The translations under genes were made by a program, and so were the position numbers. This document shows, one piece after another, positions 1 to 11,062 of a stretch of DNA of 32,893 nt. Location: contig JBOGGU010000013.1 of assembly GCA_050744085.1 (NCBI GenBank), positions 1-32,893 on the forward strand. The letters are read 5' to 3'. The DNA is from JAVKSL01 sp050744085 (GTDB lineage Bacteria > Actinomycetota > Acidimicrobiia > Acidimicrobiales > JAJPHD01). The first letter of the stretch is position 1; each line of letters begins with the position of its first letter. Below the pieces are notes generated by a model. That model saw only the letters and a program-made list of their open reading frames with translations, did not search any database and was not told where the DNA came from.

Positions 1-120
1 GAGGCCGGGGGCGCGGGGGCCGGGGCCGGGGCCGGGGGCGCCGGGGCCGGGGCCGGGGCCGGGGCTCGGGTTGGCTCGGGCCTGCGGGTGGTGCCGGGGC
101 TCTCTGCCGCCGGGGCCTGA
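1..120 (+). CDS. C-terminal tail of an upstream gene (partial, unidentified)
   Basis: Frame 1 is open from the left edge to a TGA at 118-120. It encodes about 39 residues, almost all Gly and Ala at first, then a short mixed tail. The stop is followed at once by the GTG of the NUDIX gene, which is how a co-transcribed upstream gene would end. In many actinobacteria CTP synthase (pyrG) precedes a NUDIX-xerD pair, so this could be a low-complexity PyrG tail, but no domain is visible and I do not assign it. Confidence 0.4.
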   Translation, partial: EAGGAGAGAGAGGAGAGAGAGARVGSGLRVVPGLSAAGA

Positions 121-684
121 GTGGAGCACTTCCGGGTCCTCGCCGACGAGCCAGTCTGCGTAGGGAGCCTGGTGACCATGGCAAGGCTGACCGTCGAGGC
201 CCCCGGAGGCGAGGTTTTCGAGCGCGAGGTGGTTCACCACCCGGGAGCTGTCGTCGTGGTGCCGATCCTGGACGACGGTCCAGCTGGAGCCCCTGCCGTG
301 TTGCTGGTGCGCCAGTACCGGGCAGCAGTGGACCGATGGCTGCTGGAGCTGCCGGCGGGAAAGCGCGACGTGTCCGGCGAGGCGCCCGAGCAAACCGCCA
401 GGAGGGAGCTGGAGGAGGAGGTGGGGATGCGTGCAGGGCGGATGGAGGAGCTGGTGTCCTTCTACAACTCGCCCGGGTTCTGCGACGAGCACACCTACGT
501 CTACCTCGCTCGCGGCCTGACGCCGTGCGACACCTCGCCCCACGGAGTCGAGGAGGGCCTGATGGCCATCGAGCAACTGCCGCTCGAAGCCGCAGCTGCG
601 ATGGTGAGGCGGGGTGAGATCGAGGACGCCAAGACCATCGTGGGCCTGTGCCTGGCTCGAGAGACGCTGAGGCAAGCTGGATGA
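121..684 (+). CDS. NUDIX hydrolase, ADP-ribose pyrophosphatase type
   Basis: This 187-residue cytoplasmic protein likely hydrolyses ADP-ribose or a related nucleoside diphosphate sugar to AMP plus a sugar phosphate. The NUDIX box lies at about residues 80-102, from LPAGKRD to RELEEEVGM, with the metal-binding REL-EE-G core intact. The G-to-E spacing at its start is one residue longer than the textbook Gx5E. Downstream, NSPGF (about 116-120) is the sequence usually seen in ADP-ribose pyrophosphatases. The GTG start directly follows the stop of the preceding frame, and the TGA overlaps the ATG of xerD, so it sits inside an operon. The exact substrate cannot be read from sequence. Confidence 0.88.
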   Translation: MEHFRVLADEPVCVGSLVTMARLTVEAPGGEVFEREVVHHPGAVVVVPILDDGPAGAPAVLLVRQYRAAVDRWLLELPAGKRDVSGEAPEQTARRELEEEVGMRAGRMEELVSFYNSPGFCDEHTYVYLARGLTPCDTSPHGVEEGLMAIEQLPLEAAAAMVRRGEIEDAKTIVGLCLARETLRQAG

Positions 685-1745
685 GCACCGGGAGCTCGGG
701 GGCGCCGGCCGGCGGGGCCTCGGGGGCGGCGGCCGGCGGGGGCTCGGGGGCGGCGGCCGGCGAGGGCTCGGGGACGGCGGCCGGCGAGGGCTCGACCGTG
801 AAGGCCCTCAGCAGGAGGCCGCTCTCGGCACACGGGGAGGAGTACCTCTCTTGGCTTGCGGTGGAGCGTGGTCGCGCTGCCAACACCCTTTCCGCGTACC
901 GTCGGGACCTTGCCTCCTACGAGGGTTGGCTGGCCGGCCGCTCCCTTGCAGTCGACGACGCAACCGAGGACGTAGTGGCCCAGTACCTGGAGTCGCTGCG
1001 AGCCTCGGGGCGCCGGGCCTCCAGCTCCGCACGAGGCATGGCCGCTGTTCGAGGGCTCCACCGCTTCTGCCTCGACGAGGGGCGCGCCGCCACCGACCCG
1101 ACCGCCGACCTCGGGCCGCCCCCAGTCCCGAGGGGCTTGCCGAAGGCGCTCACCGAGGAGGAGGTGGCCAGCCTCATCGGCGCCGTGACGGGAGACGGGG
1201 CTCGCTCGCGGAGGGATCGCGCCGTGCTGGAGGTCCTCTACGGCGCCGGACTGCGGGTGTCCGAGCTGGTCGGGCTTTCTCTCGATTCGCTGATGCTGCC
1301 CGAGGGCGTCATGCGGGTGACGGGCAAGGGGTCCAAGGAGCGAGTGGTGCCCGTGGGCCGCTGTGCCGGAGCCGCCCTGGAGTCCTGGTTGGCGTCCGGG
1401 GGCAGGGCAATGCTGGAGCCGCCGCGGTGGGCTCGGCGAGCCGACGCCGAGGCAGTCTTCTTGAACCTGCGCGGCGGCAGGCTCTCGCGCCAGGGCGCCT
1501 GGGGGGTCGTGTGCCACTACGGCAGCTTGGTGGGCCTGGACGGACGCCTCAGCCCTCACGTCCTGCGGCATTCGTGTGCCACCCACATGCTCGACCACGG
1601 AGCTGACATCCGGGTGGTGCAGGAGCTGCTCGGCCACGCCTCGGTGGCCACGACCCAGGTGTACACGAAGGTCTCCGCGGCGCGCCTTCGAGCTGCATAC
1701 GCAGCTGCGCACCCCCGTGCTGGGCTAGGTGGGCCGGTGCGGTAG
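681..1745 (+). CDS. xerD: Tyrosine recombinase XerD/XerC type
   Basis: This is a 354-residue site-specific recombinase of the Xer family, which resolves chromosome dimers at dif with FtsK. The SAM-like N-terminal domain begins near HGEEYLSWL. The catalytic set is complete: Arg192 (GLRVSEL), Lys216 (GKGSKE), His293 and Arg296 (HVLRH), His319 (LLGHAS) and Tyr328 (VYTKV). The ATG at 681 overlaps the NUDIX stop as ATGA. That start adds about 35 residues made of an 8-residue Gly/Ala/Ser repeat; a GTG at 798 would give a more standard protein. Its place beside housekeeping genes, with no excision genes or att sites, favours the chromosomal Xer role over a phage integrase. XerC versus XerD cannot be settled here. 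Confidence 0.88.
   Translation: MSTGSSGAPAGGASGAAAGGGSGAAAGEGSGTAAGEGSTVKALSRRPLSAHGEEYLSWLAVERGRAANTLSAYRRDLASYEGWLAGRSLAVDDATEDVVAQYLESLRASGRRASSSARGMAAVRGLHRFCLDEGRAATDPTADLGPPPVPRGLPKALTEEEVASLIGAVTGDGARSRRDRAVLEVLYGAGLRVSELVGLSLDSLMLPEGVMRVTGKGSKERVVPVGRCAGAALESWLASGGRAMLEPPRWARRADAEAVFLNLRGGRLSRQGAWGVVCHYGSLVGLDGRLSPHVLRHSCATHMLDHGADIRVVQELLGHASVATTQVYTKVSAARLRAAYAAAHPRAGLGGPVR
696..791 (+). repeat. 24-bp tandem repeat, 4 units, inside the xerD N-terminus
   Basis: Four degenerate 24-bp units encode SGAPAGGA, SGAAAGGG, SGAAAGEG and SGTAAGEG. The period is a multiple of three, so copy-number change would lengthen or shorten the linker without a frameshift. If the GTG at 798 is the true start, the array lies in the leader instead. 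Confidence 0.75.
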
Positions 1746-1748
1746 GCT
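1743..1748 (+). promoter_or_regulatory. Possible -10 box of a leaderless transcript
   Basis: TAGGCT fits the actinobacterial TANNNT -10 pattern and ends 7 nt before the GTG at 1756, so transcription could start on the start codon itself. No convincing -35 box is visible. The box overlaps the xerD stop codon. Confidence 0.35.
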
Positions 1749-1755
1749 GGCCGCC

Positions 1756-2118
1756 GTGTCCAGTGATGCACCCGCCGTCGACTACAAGGACCTCCTCGAG
1801 ACCGAGAAGGCCGCCCTCCGGGCCAAGCTCTCGGAGATCGGCTACGGCGAGGGCGGTGGCCTCGACAACGCAGGGGGCTTGTCCTACGACGCCAACTTCG
1901 CCGACTCCAGCCAGGTGACCGCCGAGCGCGGCGAGGCAGAGGCCCTTGCGCTGTCGCTGCGCGAGGCCCTCGGTGACGTCGAGCTGGCGCTGACCAAGCT
2001 GGCCGACGGCACCTACGGACGCTGCCAGTCTTGCGGGAACCCCATCAACCCGGCGCGCCTCGAGGCGATGCCGACTGCCCGCCACTGCATCAACTGCGCC
2101 AGCAACGCCAAGCGCTGA
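1756..2118 (+). CDS. DksA/TraR-family zinc-finger protein
   Basis: This is a 120-residue protein of the DksA/TraR class, whose members bind in the RNA polymerase secondary channel and tune promoter response. A charged helical N-terminal part (YKDLLETEKAALRAKL) is followed by a C4 zinc finger: CQSC at 90-93 and CINC at 111-114. I chose GTG 1756 because the earlier GTG at 1729 would overlap xerD and add a non-conserved peptide, and because a possible -10 box sits just upstream. It is shorter than E. coli DksA, which is common for actinobacterial members. Whether it answers to ppGpp cannot be inferred. Confidence 0.82.
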   Translation: MSSDAPAVDYKDLLETEKAALRAKLSEIGYGEGGGLDNAGGLSYDANFADSSQVTAERGEAEALALSLREALGDVELALTKLADGTYGRCQSCGNPINPARLEAMPTARHCINCASNAKR

Positions 2119-2125
2119 AGCGCTG

Positions 2126-2890
2126 ATGGCTGGCAGGCCGCCCATCGGGGGCGCCAGGCTAAGGCAGTACCAGGTCCTCGCCCTCGCGCTGGCCGCCGTG
2201 CTGGTCTACCTGGTCATCCACGGCCACCTGGTGAGCCTTTCCAACGCCCTGCTGTTCGCAATGCTCATCCCGTCGGTCATCCTCCACGAGGTGTCCCACG
2301 GCCTTGTCGCCTACTGGCTCGGCGACGACACGGCCAAGCAGGCAGGGCGGCTCACCCTCAACCCGATCCCCCACATCGACCCGATCGGGTCGGTGATCAT
2401 GCCGGCAATCCTCGCATTCGCGGGGTTCCCAGTCTTCGGCTATGCCAAGCCGGTGCCAGTGAACGTGGGCAGGCTGCGGAGCCCTCGCAACCACTCGGTG
2501 GTCGTCGCCCTCGTCGGCCCGTTGGTGAACATCATCCTGGCGGTCCTGGCTGGCCTGGCGGTAAGGCTGTTCCTCCCGATCAACGACCTCTTCGCTGCCA
2601 ACGGGCAGCTCTCCGGCTTGCCCATCGGCTTCCAGCTACTCTTCGCGCTCGGCTTGGTCAACGTCCTGCTGGCAATCTTCAACCTCATCCCGCTCCCACC
2701 GCTGGACGGCTCGGCGGTGATCGAACGGCTCATGCCCCGGACCTGGTGGCCGGCGTACTTGCGCATCAGGCAGTTCACCCTGCCCGCTGTGTTCATCCTG
2801 GCCATCCTGGTGACCGAGATCCACCCGGGGGCACTCGGGCGCGTATACGCTCCCGCCATCAACCTTTGGGGACGTCTGATCCTCCCATGA
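2126..2890 (+). CDS. M50-family site-2 protease, membrane metalloprotease
   Basis: The 254-residue integral membrane protein has the site-2 protease signature. The zinc motif HEVSH is at 54-58 inside a hydrophobic helix, NPIPHIDPIG at 80-89, GPLVNI at about 132-137, and the third-ligand motif LPPLDGS at about 191-197 with Asp195. No PDZ domain is present, so it belongs to the short M50 group common in actinobacteria. Its substrate is unknown; relatives cleave membrane-bound anti-sigma factors or other single-pass proteins. ATG 2126 is 7 nt after the dksA-like stop, and its TGA overlaps the next ATG, so these genes are probably co-transcribed. Confidence 0.88.
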   Translation: MAGRPPIGGARLRQYQVLALALAAVLVYLVIHGHLVSLSNALLFAMLIPSVILHEVSHGLVAYWLGDDTAKQAGRLTLNPIPHIDPIGSVIMPAILAFAGFPVFGYAKPVPVNVGRLRSPRNHSVVVALVGPLVNIILAVLAGLAVRLFLPINDLFAANGQLSGLPIGFQLLFALGLVNVLLAIFNLIPLPPLDGSAVIERLMPRTWWPAYLRIRQFTLPAVFILAILVTEIHPGALGRVYAPAINLWGRLILP

Positions 2891-3438
2891 ACCCCCGCCG
2901 GAAGGCAACGCACGTGGCCTTGCACCTGGTCCACCGCTTCTGCGGCGGGCTCTGGCCATGGGGCCCGGCGCCCTCGGAGGCACGCTGGGTGGCCCAGGTG
3001 CTGTCGCCAACAGAGCTGGCCCTGTGGGCTCGGATGGGCGGGCCCGACCGGCGTCACTCGGTGGTCGTGGCGCGACGGGCTGCGCGCGCCGAGCTGGGCA
3101 GGCCGTCCGGGATCGAGTCCCGAACCCTGCTCGCGGCGGCGCTGCTGCACGATGTGGGCAAGGCGGAGGCGGGGCTGGGCACGTCCGCGAGGGTGATTGC
3201 GACCCTGGTAGGGATGGTGCTGGGAAAATCGCGGCTCGCACGGTGGACCGACCGGCCCCGCCTGGCGGGGCGGATCGGTCGCTACCTGGCGCACGACCGT
3301 CTCGGGGCGGCGCTGCTGGACACCGCAGGCAGCCACGCGCTGGTGGTTGCGTGGGCAGAGCAGCACCACCTTCCTTCGTCCTGCTGGGAGGTCCCCCAGG
3401 AGGTCGGGGCCCTCCTCAAGGCGGCCGACGACAACTGA
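2887..3438 (+). CDS. HD-domain protein, putative phosphohydrolase
   Basis: This 183-residue soluble protein has a compact HD domain. An upstream His (RHSVV, about 57), the HD pair in LLHDVGK at 88-89 and a distal WAEQHH at about 156-161 match the metal-binding His/Asp pattern of HD phosphohydrolases. The ATG overlaps the TGA of the M50 gene (ATGA), which fixes the start and suggests coupled translation. Substrate and function are not deducible; members include nucleotidases and regulators. It is the last gene of the plus-strand cluster before the repeat-rich gap. Confidence 0.72.
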   Translation: MNPRRKATHVALHLVHRFCGGLWPWGPAPSEARWVAQVLSPTELALWARMGGPDRRHSVVVARRAARAELGRPSGIESRTLLAAALLHDVGKAEAGLGTSARVIATLVGMVLGKSRLARWTDRPRLAGRIGRYLAHDRLGAALLDTAGSHALVVAWAEQHHLPSSCWEVPQEVGALLKAADDN

Positions 3439-3479
3439 GCCCCTGCGGCGGCCGTGGCGTACGGCTCTCTGCCGCCGCC

Positions 3480-3636
3480 CACACCCAGCCACCGCCGCCC
3501 ACACCCAGCCACCACCGCCCACACCCAGCCACCGCCGCCCACCCAAGCCACCACCGCCCACCCAAGCCACCACCGCCCACACCCAGCCACCACCGCCCAC
3601 ACCCAGCCACCACCGCACACCCAAGCCACCACCGCC
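3480..3636. repeat. 19-20 bp tandem array, about 8 units
   Basis: Eight direct units run head to tail with no spacers. They alternate between a 20-bp form starting CACACCCAGCCACC and a 19-bp form starting CACCCAAGCCACC, with A/G variation at one site. Because the two lengths mix, no single reading frame is kept, so coding is unlikely. The array fills the gap between converging gene sets. Confidence 0.85.
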
Positions 3637-3640
3637 CGAT

Positions 3641-3683
3641 CTGGTCGTGTTTGTGTACCTATGGCGACCACAAACACGACCAG
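3641..3683. terminator. Perfect 15-bp inverted repeat, possible bidirectional terminator
   Basis: CTGGTCGTGTTTGTG (3641-3655) pairs perfectly with CACAAACACGACCAG (3669-3683) across a 13-nt loop. It lies between the converging HD gene and D,D-carboxypeptidase gene, the usual place for a shared terminator. There is no clear T-tract on either side, so a factor-binding or extragenic palindrome role is equally possible. Confidence 0.6.
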
Positions 3684-3724
3684 TTCTACCTGTCCCTTGC
3701 TCCTACGGGCTGCGCTCAGCAGCA

Positions 3725-5642
3725 CTAGAGTCGGCTGAGCCTCCAGCCAAGCGATGGGCCCGGGACCGCTCTTACGGTGCGCAGCCCCACGACCGATCGC
3801 TGAGTCCCCACCTGTACTGTCGCCTGGCCCACGGCCGCCCCGGACGTCGTGGAACGCCCGAGGCGACCCGAGGGAGCAACGCTCGTGTGCACAGCAATCC
3901 CCGGCCAGCCCAGCTGAGTCACGGCGCCGCTTGTGGCCGCAGGCACCGGCGAGCTCAGCCATGGAGCGGAGATGCGGGCCTCCACACTTCCAGCCGGCAG
4001 GACGACCACCGGCTTCACCTCGCCCTCGACGGCCTTCACGAGGAGGCTACTGGCGGCAAGGGCCGCTGGGATGAACCCCTGACCTGGCTTCGGGACCACA
4101 CCCAGGACTGCTCCGTAGATCGTCTCGGTGCGTCCCGCCACCTTGTGCTTCGCCGAGAAGAGCAGGCAACCGCTCGACGAGGGTGTCGAGCCGGTCTTGA
4201 TGCCGTTGACCCCGGCAGTGCCCAGCAGGCTGTTGTAGTTGTTGAACAGCCCAGCAGTCGGCAAGTCGATCTGGCTGAGGCCCACCGTCGCGGCAAACGT
4301 GGGGTTGGCCATGGCCAGAGGAGCAAGGACCAGCTGGTCGGCGGGAGTGCTGACGGTGGTTGCCGCCAGCCCGCTCACGTCGCCGTAGTGGGTGTGGGTC
4401 ATGCCAAGCGACGCCGCCTCGGCGTTCATCTTGGCCACGAAAGCAGCCTCCGTCTTGGCATCCCAGTTGGCCAGCAGGACCGCGATGTTGTCGCCCGAAG
4501 GGATCAGCAGGGCCTGGAGCGCCTGGAGCTCGGTGATGCTCTGGCCGGCCGTAACCGGGACCACCGAATCTCCCTGGCTCACGTCGGACTGGTAGAGGGC
4601 CACGTCAGACTGCGTGATGGTGATCGAGGGGCCCTGGCTGCCAGGGGGCAGGGGGTGGTCCCCGAGGATGACGTAGGCTGCCATGACCTTGGCGACGCTG
4701 CCGATGGGGGTTGGAGTGGACCCCCCGACAGGCCCGAAGGTCCCCACCCCGGCCACCTCCACGGCAGACTCTCCCGTGGACGGCCAAGGCAGCGAAGGCG
4801 GCGGGCCAGGGATCGCCAAGCTGGCTTGGACGGTCGCTCGAAGCACCGGCCTTGGCACGCTTCGAAGGGCCTGGACTGCCACGTAGACCCCTACCAGGAC
4901 GATCACCACCAACAGCGCCACGAGGGGCTTGAGCCACCCGAGTCCCCCGTTGTCGTCGGAGGGCCCACTTCCCCGCGGGCTCCTCCCCATGGGCCGCGGC
5001 ATCCCGGAGGCCAGCGCCTTCGAGCCTCCCGAACCCCCGCCAGCTGACTTCGGTCCTCCCTGTGCTAGCGATCCCAGCCCACGGCTGGGAGCCGGCGCCC
5101 CGGCCTGGCCCGCCTGGCCCGCCTGACCCGCCTGACCCGCCTGACCCGCCTGACCCGCCTGGCCCGGCCCCCCCCGGCTCACTGCCCCCCGGTCCGGCGC
5201 CCCCGCCCGGTCCGGCGCCCCCGCCCTGCCCGGCGCCCCCCGTCCCGCCTGGCCCGGCGCGACCCCCCCACCAGGGCGACCCGAGGAGCCCGGACGTCCG
5301 GCGGACCCGGCAGGGCGCAACCCGCTGCCCGGGTGGCTCTCGATAACCCGGAACGGGCGCACGTCGCTCGTGGGCGCCTCGTCCCCCCTCTCCCCTGGCC
5401 TCTGGCCGGTCGCCGCCCTGCCGAGCGCCGCCAACCCAGGGATCTCCGAGTAGGACGACCGCTGCGGCTCCTCGGGCTCAGGCACCCCCCCTGGGAGCCT
5501 GCCCCTGGCGCTTACCGCCCTCGCGGCCGCGGCGCTGCGCACTGCAGAGTCGCTGGGATCCCGTCCCCGGCGCCACCGCGAGGGCGGCTTGGCCTTGTCG
5601 GGCGGCCCGGCTCGGCGGGCCTCGGCGTAAGGGTCCGACGGA

Positions 5643-5650
<8 letters not shown>
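3725..5650 (-). CDS. Membrane-anchored D-alanyl-D-alanine carboxypeptidase (S11 family)
   Basis: This 641-residue protein has three parts. Residues 1 to about 235 form a disordered Pro/Gly/Ala/Arg-rich cytoplasmic segment including a GQA repeat. One membrane helix follows at about 240-260 (VALLVVIVLVGVYVAV), then an extracellular penicillin-binding-type domain. The motifs fit S11 enzymes that remove the last D-Ala of peptidoglycan stem peptides: SVAK (SxxK), PSGDN in the SxN position, and KTGS (KTG). The long cytoplasmic arm is unusual, since S11 enzymes typically have a signal peptide and about 400 residues. The GTG start overlaps the ftsK stop by 8 nt, so the two are probably co-transcribed. 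Confidence 0.87.
5104..5166. repeat. 9-bp tandem repeat, 7 units, inside the carboxypeptidase gene
   Basis: Seven units of CCTGRCCCG encode a run of Gly-Gln-Ala in the cytoplasmic arm. The period preserves the reading frame. Confidence 0.85.
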
Positions 5651-8195
<2,545 letters not shown>

Positions 8196-8238
8196 AAAGC
8201 TAACACTGCCAACACCCGCAACGGTGGTTACCGCCCCA

Positions 8239-9900
8239 TCAGGCCTCCAGGACCAAGGGGACGATCATCGGGCGCCGGCGGGTCCTGTCGCTGACGAAGC
8301 GGCCCATGGCCCGGCGGATGTTGCGCCTCATCGTCTCGACGTCGGTGGCGCCCTTGGCCGCCGCCTCGCTCACCGCGCCAGACACGACGGCGCGGGCCTC
8401 CCCCAGCAGCGTCTCGGCCTCGGGGGCATGCACCCAGCCCCTGGTGATGATCTCGGGGCCGGTGACCACCTCGCCGGTCCGGGCGTCGACGGCCACCACG
8501 ACCACCACGACGCCTTCCTCGGAAAGCACCTGGCGGTCCCGCAGCACGCCGTGGCTCACATCGCCAACCGTGCCGTCCACGAACAGGTAACCCGCTGGCA
8601 CCTCACCAGCGAACTCGATTCCGGTGTCGGTGAGGGCCACGACATCGCCGTCCTCGCACAGCAGGACGCCCTCCTCGGCAACCCCCATGAGCACGGCGAG
8701 GCGGGTGTGGTTGAGGAGGTGGCGGAACTCGCCGTGGACCGGGACGAAGCAGTCTGGCCGGGCGACCGCGAGCATGGTCTTGAGCTCGTCTGCCTTGGCG
8801 TGGCCGCTGGCGTGGACCTCGGCGACCCCGGTGTGGACGACATCGGCGCCGCGCCGGTACAGGCCGTCGATGACCCGGCTGACCGCCGACTCGTTGCCGG
8901 GGACGGCGTGGGAGCTCATGATGACCACGTCGCCTGGGCCCACCTCGAGCCACTTGCTCTCTGCGGCGGCCATCAGGGCGAGCGCGGACATCGGCTCGCC
9001 CTGCGACCCGGTCGAGATCACGCAGACCCGCTCGGGTGCCAGCCTGGCGATGTCCTCGATGGGGATCATCGACGAGTCCGGGATGTCCAGCAGGCCGAGC
9101 TTGCGCGCCAGGGCGACGTTCTTGGCCATGGAGCGCCCGAGGGTTGCCACCTGGCGACCCTCGTCGATGGCTGCGTTGGCGATCTGTTGGACCCGGTGGA
9201 TGTGGGAGGCGAAGCAGGTGGCGATGACCCGCCGGCGACGGTGGGTCACGAAGAGCTGGCGAAGGACCACGCCCACCTGCGACTCGCTCGGGGTCGTGCC
9301 CGGCTCCTCTGCGTTGGTCGAGTCGGAGAGCAGGAGACGGATGCCGGGGCCGCTGGCGATCGCGCCGATGCGCGCCAGGTCGGTCAGGCGGTTGTCTACC
9401 GGCGTGAGGTCCAGCTTGAAGTCCCCCGTGTGCAGGATCACGCCCTGAGGGGTGTGGAACGCAGTGGCGAAGCCGTTGGGGACCGAGTGGGTCACCGGGA
9501 TGAACTCCACGTCGAAGGGGCCGATGCGGCGGCGCTCCCGGTCCTGGACCTCGACGAAGGTGACCCGTTGGAGCAGCCCGGCCTCCTCCACTCGGTTGCG
9601 GGCCAGGCCGAGGGTGAGGCCCGATCCGTAGACGGTGAGGGAGAGGTCGCGCAGAAGGAACGACAACCCGCCGGTGTGGTCCTCGTGGCCGTGGGTCAGG
9701 ATCACCCCTTCGATGCGCTCGGCGTTCTCCCGCAGGTACGTGAAATCTGGCAGGACCAGGTCCACCCCTGGCATCTGCTCGTCGGGGAACATGAGCCCGC
9801 AGTCGAGGACCAGGATGCGCCCGTCAACCTCGATGCACGCGCAGTTGCGCCCGATCTCGCCCAGGCCGCCAAGGAAGACGACCCGTACTGGCTCAGGCAC
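8239..9900 (-). CDS. rnj: Ribonuclease J
   Basis: The protein has 553 residues, the usual length for RNase J, a metallo-beta-lactamase/beta-CASP ribonuclease with 5'-exo and endo activity in RNA decay and rRNA maturation. The zinc motif THGHEDHTGG is near residue 75, and CASP motifs including VHGEFRHL follow. I chose GTG 9900 because homology begins at VRVVFLGGLGEIG. An in-frame start at 9975 would run translation through the 9940-9986 palindrome and add a non-conserved peptide. It follows dapA on the same strand, an order common in actinobacteria. Confidence 0.93.
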   Translation of the reverse strand: MPEPVRVVFLGGLGEIGRNCACIEVDGRILVLDCGLMFPDEQMPGVDLVLPDFTYLRENAERIEGVILTHGHEDHTGGLSFLLRDLSLTVYGSGLTLGLARNRVEEAGLLQRVTFVEVQDRERRRIGPFDVEFIPVTHSVPNGFATAFHTPQGVILHTGDFKLDLTPVDNRLTDLARIGAIASGPGIRLLLSDSTNAEEPGTTPSESQVGVVLRQLFVTHRRRRVIATCFASHIHRVQQIANAAIDEGRQVATLGRSMAKNVALARKLGLLDIPDSSMIPIEDIARLAPERVCVISTGSQGEPMSALALMAAAESKWLEVGPGDVVIMSSHAVPGNESAVSRVIDGLYRRGADVVHTGVAEVHASGHAKADELKTMLAVARPDCFVPVHGEFRHLLNHTRLAVLMGVAEEGVLLCEDGDVVALTDTGIEFAGEVPAGYLFVDGTVGDVSHGVLRDRQVLSEEGVVVVVVAVDARTGEVVTGPEIITRGWVHAPEAETLLGEARAVVSGAVSEAAAKGATDVETMRRNIRRAMGRFVSDRTRRRPMIVPLVLEA

Positions 9901-9939
9901 GGGCGACCCGCTTGGAGTCGAACCCGGGGGGCCACTTGG

Positions 9940-9986
9940 AACTTTGGAGAGTGTTGACCTCCCAGTGGTCAACACTCTCCAAAGTT
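9940..9986. repeat. Perfect 20-bp inverted repeat between dapA and rnj (element A)
   Basis: AACTTTGGAGAGTGTTGACC (9940-9959) and its exact complement (9967-9986) flank a 7-nt loop. It lies in the dapA-rnj gap, where transcription runs right to left. No T-tract follows on the minus strand, so it is not a textbook terminator; it could stabilise dapA mRNA or serve as a processing site. It shares its core and ends with element B at 11063-11111. Confidence 0.8.
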
Positions 9987-10017
9987 CGCCGGACCCGCCT
10001 CCGGCAGGGTTGGGTCG

Positions 10018-10920
10018 TCACGGTCGGTGGGCCGCCAGTCCGGCCAGGAGAGCCCGGGCGCGGTCCTCGAGGCCATCGGGCTCGGGCCCCATCGGGGGCC
10101 GGCAAGGCCCGCCCGGCAGGCCGAGCACCCGCAGCATTGCCTTGGTCGGCACCGGGTTGGGCGCCTCGTCGCAGGTCTCGAAGGCGTAGGAATCCACCAG
10201 CCTGGCGTTCGTCACCCTGGCGGCGTCCACGTCGCCCTTGGCGAAGCTGGCGAGCATCTCGGCCATCTCCGGCCCCGCCCAGTGGGTGGCCACGCCGATC
10301 ACCCCGCAGGCCCCCACCGCCAGGAGGGGCAGGGTCATGGCGTCGTCGCCGCTGTAGAGCTCGAAACCGCCGGGGGCCTTGGCGAGGAGGGATGCGGAGG
10401 CCGACGGGTTGGCGGCGGCGTCCTTCACGGCGACGATGTTGGGGCAGCGATGCGCCAGGCCCAGGAGGGTGGAGGTGTCGACCTTGCGCCCGGTGCGGGC
10501 GGGGATGTCGTAGATGACCACCGGCAGGCGGGTCGCCGATGCCACGGCTTCGAAGTGGGCGGCCAGGCCCGCCTGGGATGGACGCGAGTAGTAGGGGGCG
10601 ACCACCAGGGCCGCCGATGCTCCCGCGCCTTCGGCGATATGGGTCAGGCGTATCGAGTGGGCCGTGTCCGCGGTGCCCGAGCCGGCTACCACCGGTATGG
10701 TGACCGCCTCTGCGACTGCCCGCCACAGGTCGGATTTCTCGTCGTCGGACAAGGTGGGGACCTCTCCAGTGGTGCCGGCGACCACCAGGCCGTCGCTGCC
10801 GTGGGTAGCCAGCCAGCGGGCAAGGGTGGCTGCTCCGTCGAGGTCGAGGGCGCCGTCCTGGCCGAACGGCGTGGCCATCGCGGTCAGGACTGCGCCGAAG
10901 CGACCGGGCACGTTGCTCAC
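10018..10920 (-). CDS. dapA: 4-hydroxy-tetrahydrodipicolinate synthase
   Basis: The 300-residue enzyme condenses pyruvate with aspartate semialdehyde, the first committed step to diaminopimelate and lysine. Visible catalytic features are the TTGE motif at 50-53, a YY pair at 110-111, Tyr137 and Arg142 in YDIPARTG, and the Schiff-base Lys166 in VAVKDAA. The family's usual GES is GEV here. I chose GTG 10920 because it gives the standard length; GTG 10980 would add a 20-residue tail encoded by a 15-bp repeat. dapB lies upstream on the same strand but is separated by the carbonic anhydrase and antiporter genes. Confidence 0.93.
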   Translation of the reverse strand: MSNVPGRFGAVLTAMATPFGQDGALDLDGAATLARWLATHGSDGLVVAGTTGEVPTLSDDEKSDLWRAVAEAVTIPVVAGSGTADTAHSIRLTHIAEGAGASAALVVAPYYSRPSQAGLAAHFEAVASATRLPVVIYDIPARTGRKVDTSTLLGLAHRCPNIVAVKDAAANPSASASLLAKAPGGFELYSGDDAMTLPLLAVGACGVIGVATHWAGPEMAEMLASFAKGDVDAARVTNARLVDSYAFETCDEAPNPVPTKAMLRVLGLPGGPCRPPMGPEPDGLEDRARALLAGLAAHRP

Positions 10921-10930
10921 GTGGTGGCCA

Positions 10931-10966
10931 GCGGTTGGCGGCACAGCGGTTGGCGGCACAGCGGTT
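10931..10966. repeat. 15-bp direct repeat upstream of dapA
   Basis: Two exact copies of GCGGTTGGCGGCACA plus a partial third lie just before the likely dapA GTG at 10920. If the GTG at 10980 is used instead they encode a PPTAV repeat. Confidence 0.7.
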
Positions 10967-11062
10967 CCATCGCCTGCCACGATACTGCCTTTGCTGCGCA
11001 GTCAGCGGGCCCAGGTGGGCTTCGCCGACAGGTACATGAGCAGGGATGGTCCTACCCAGACT

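Noticed and set aside
501..1712. 403-codon minus-strand open frame
   Set aside because: It is antisense to the NUDIX gene and xerD, whose motifs are complete.
681..1745. Phage or integrative-element integrase
   Set aside because: Size, motifs and housekeeping neighbours fit chromosomal Xer. No att repeats or mobile genes lie nearby.
3480..3636. CRISPR array
   Set aside because: Units of 19-20 bp are contiguous with no unique spacers, and no cas genes are present.
3347..5047. 566-codon plus-strand open frame
   Set aside because: It runs through the HD gene end, the tandem array and antisense to the carboxypeptidase, with no domain visible.
9904..9930. tRNA-like T-arm (GGGTTCGACTCC on the minus strand)
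   Set aside because: No acceptor, D or anticodon arm surrounds it and the flanking stem does not pair. It lies in the rnj leader.
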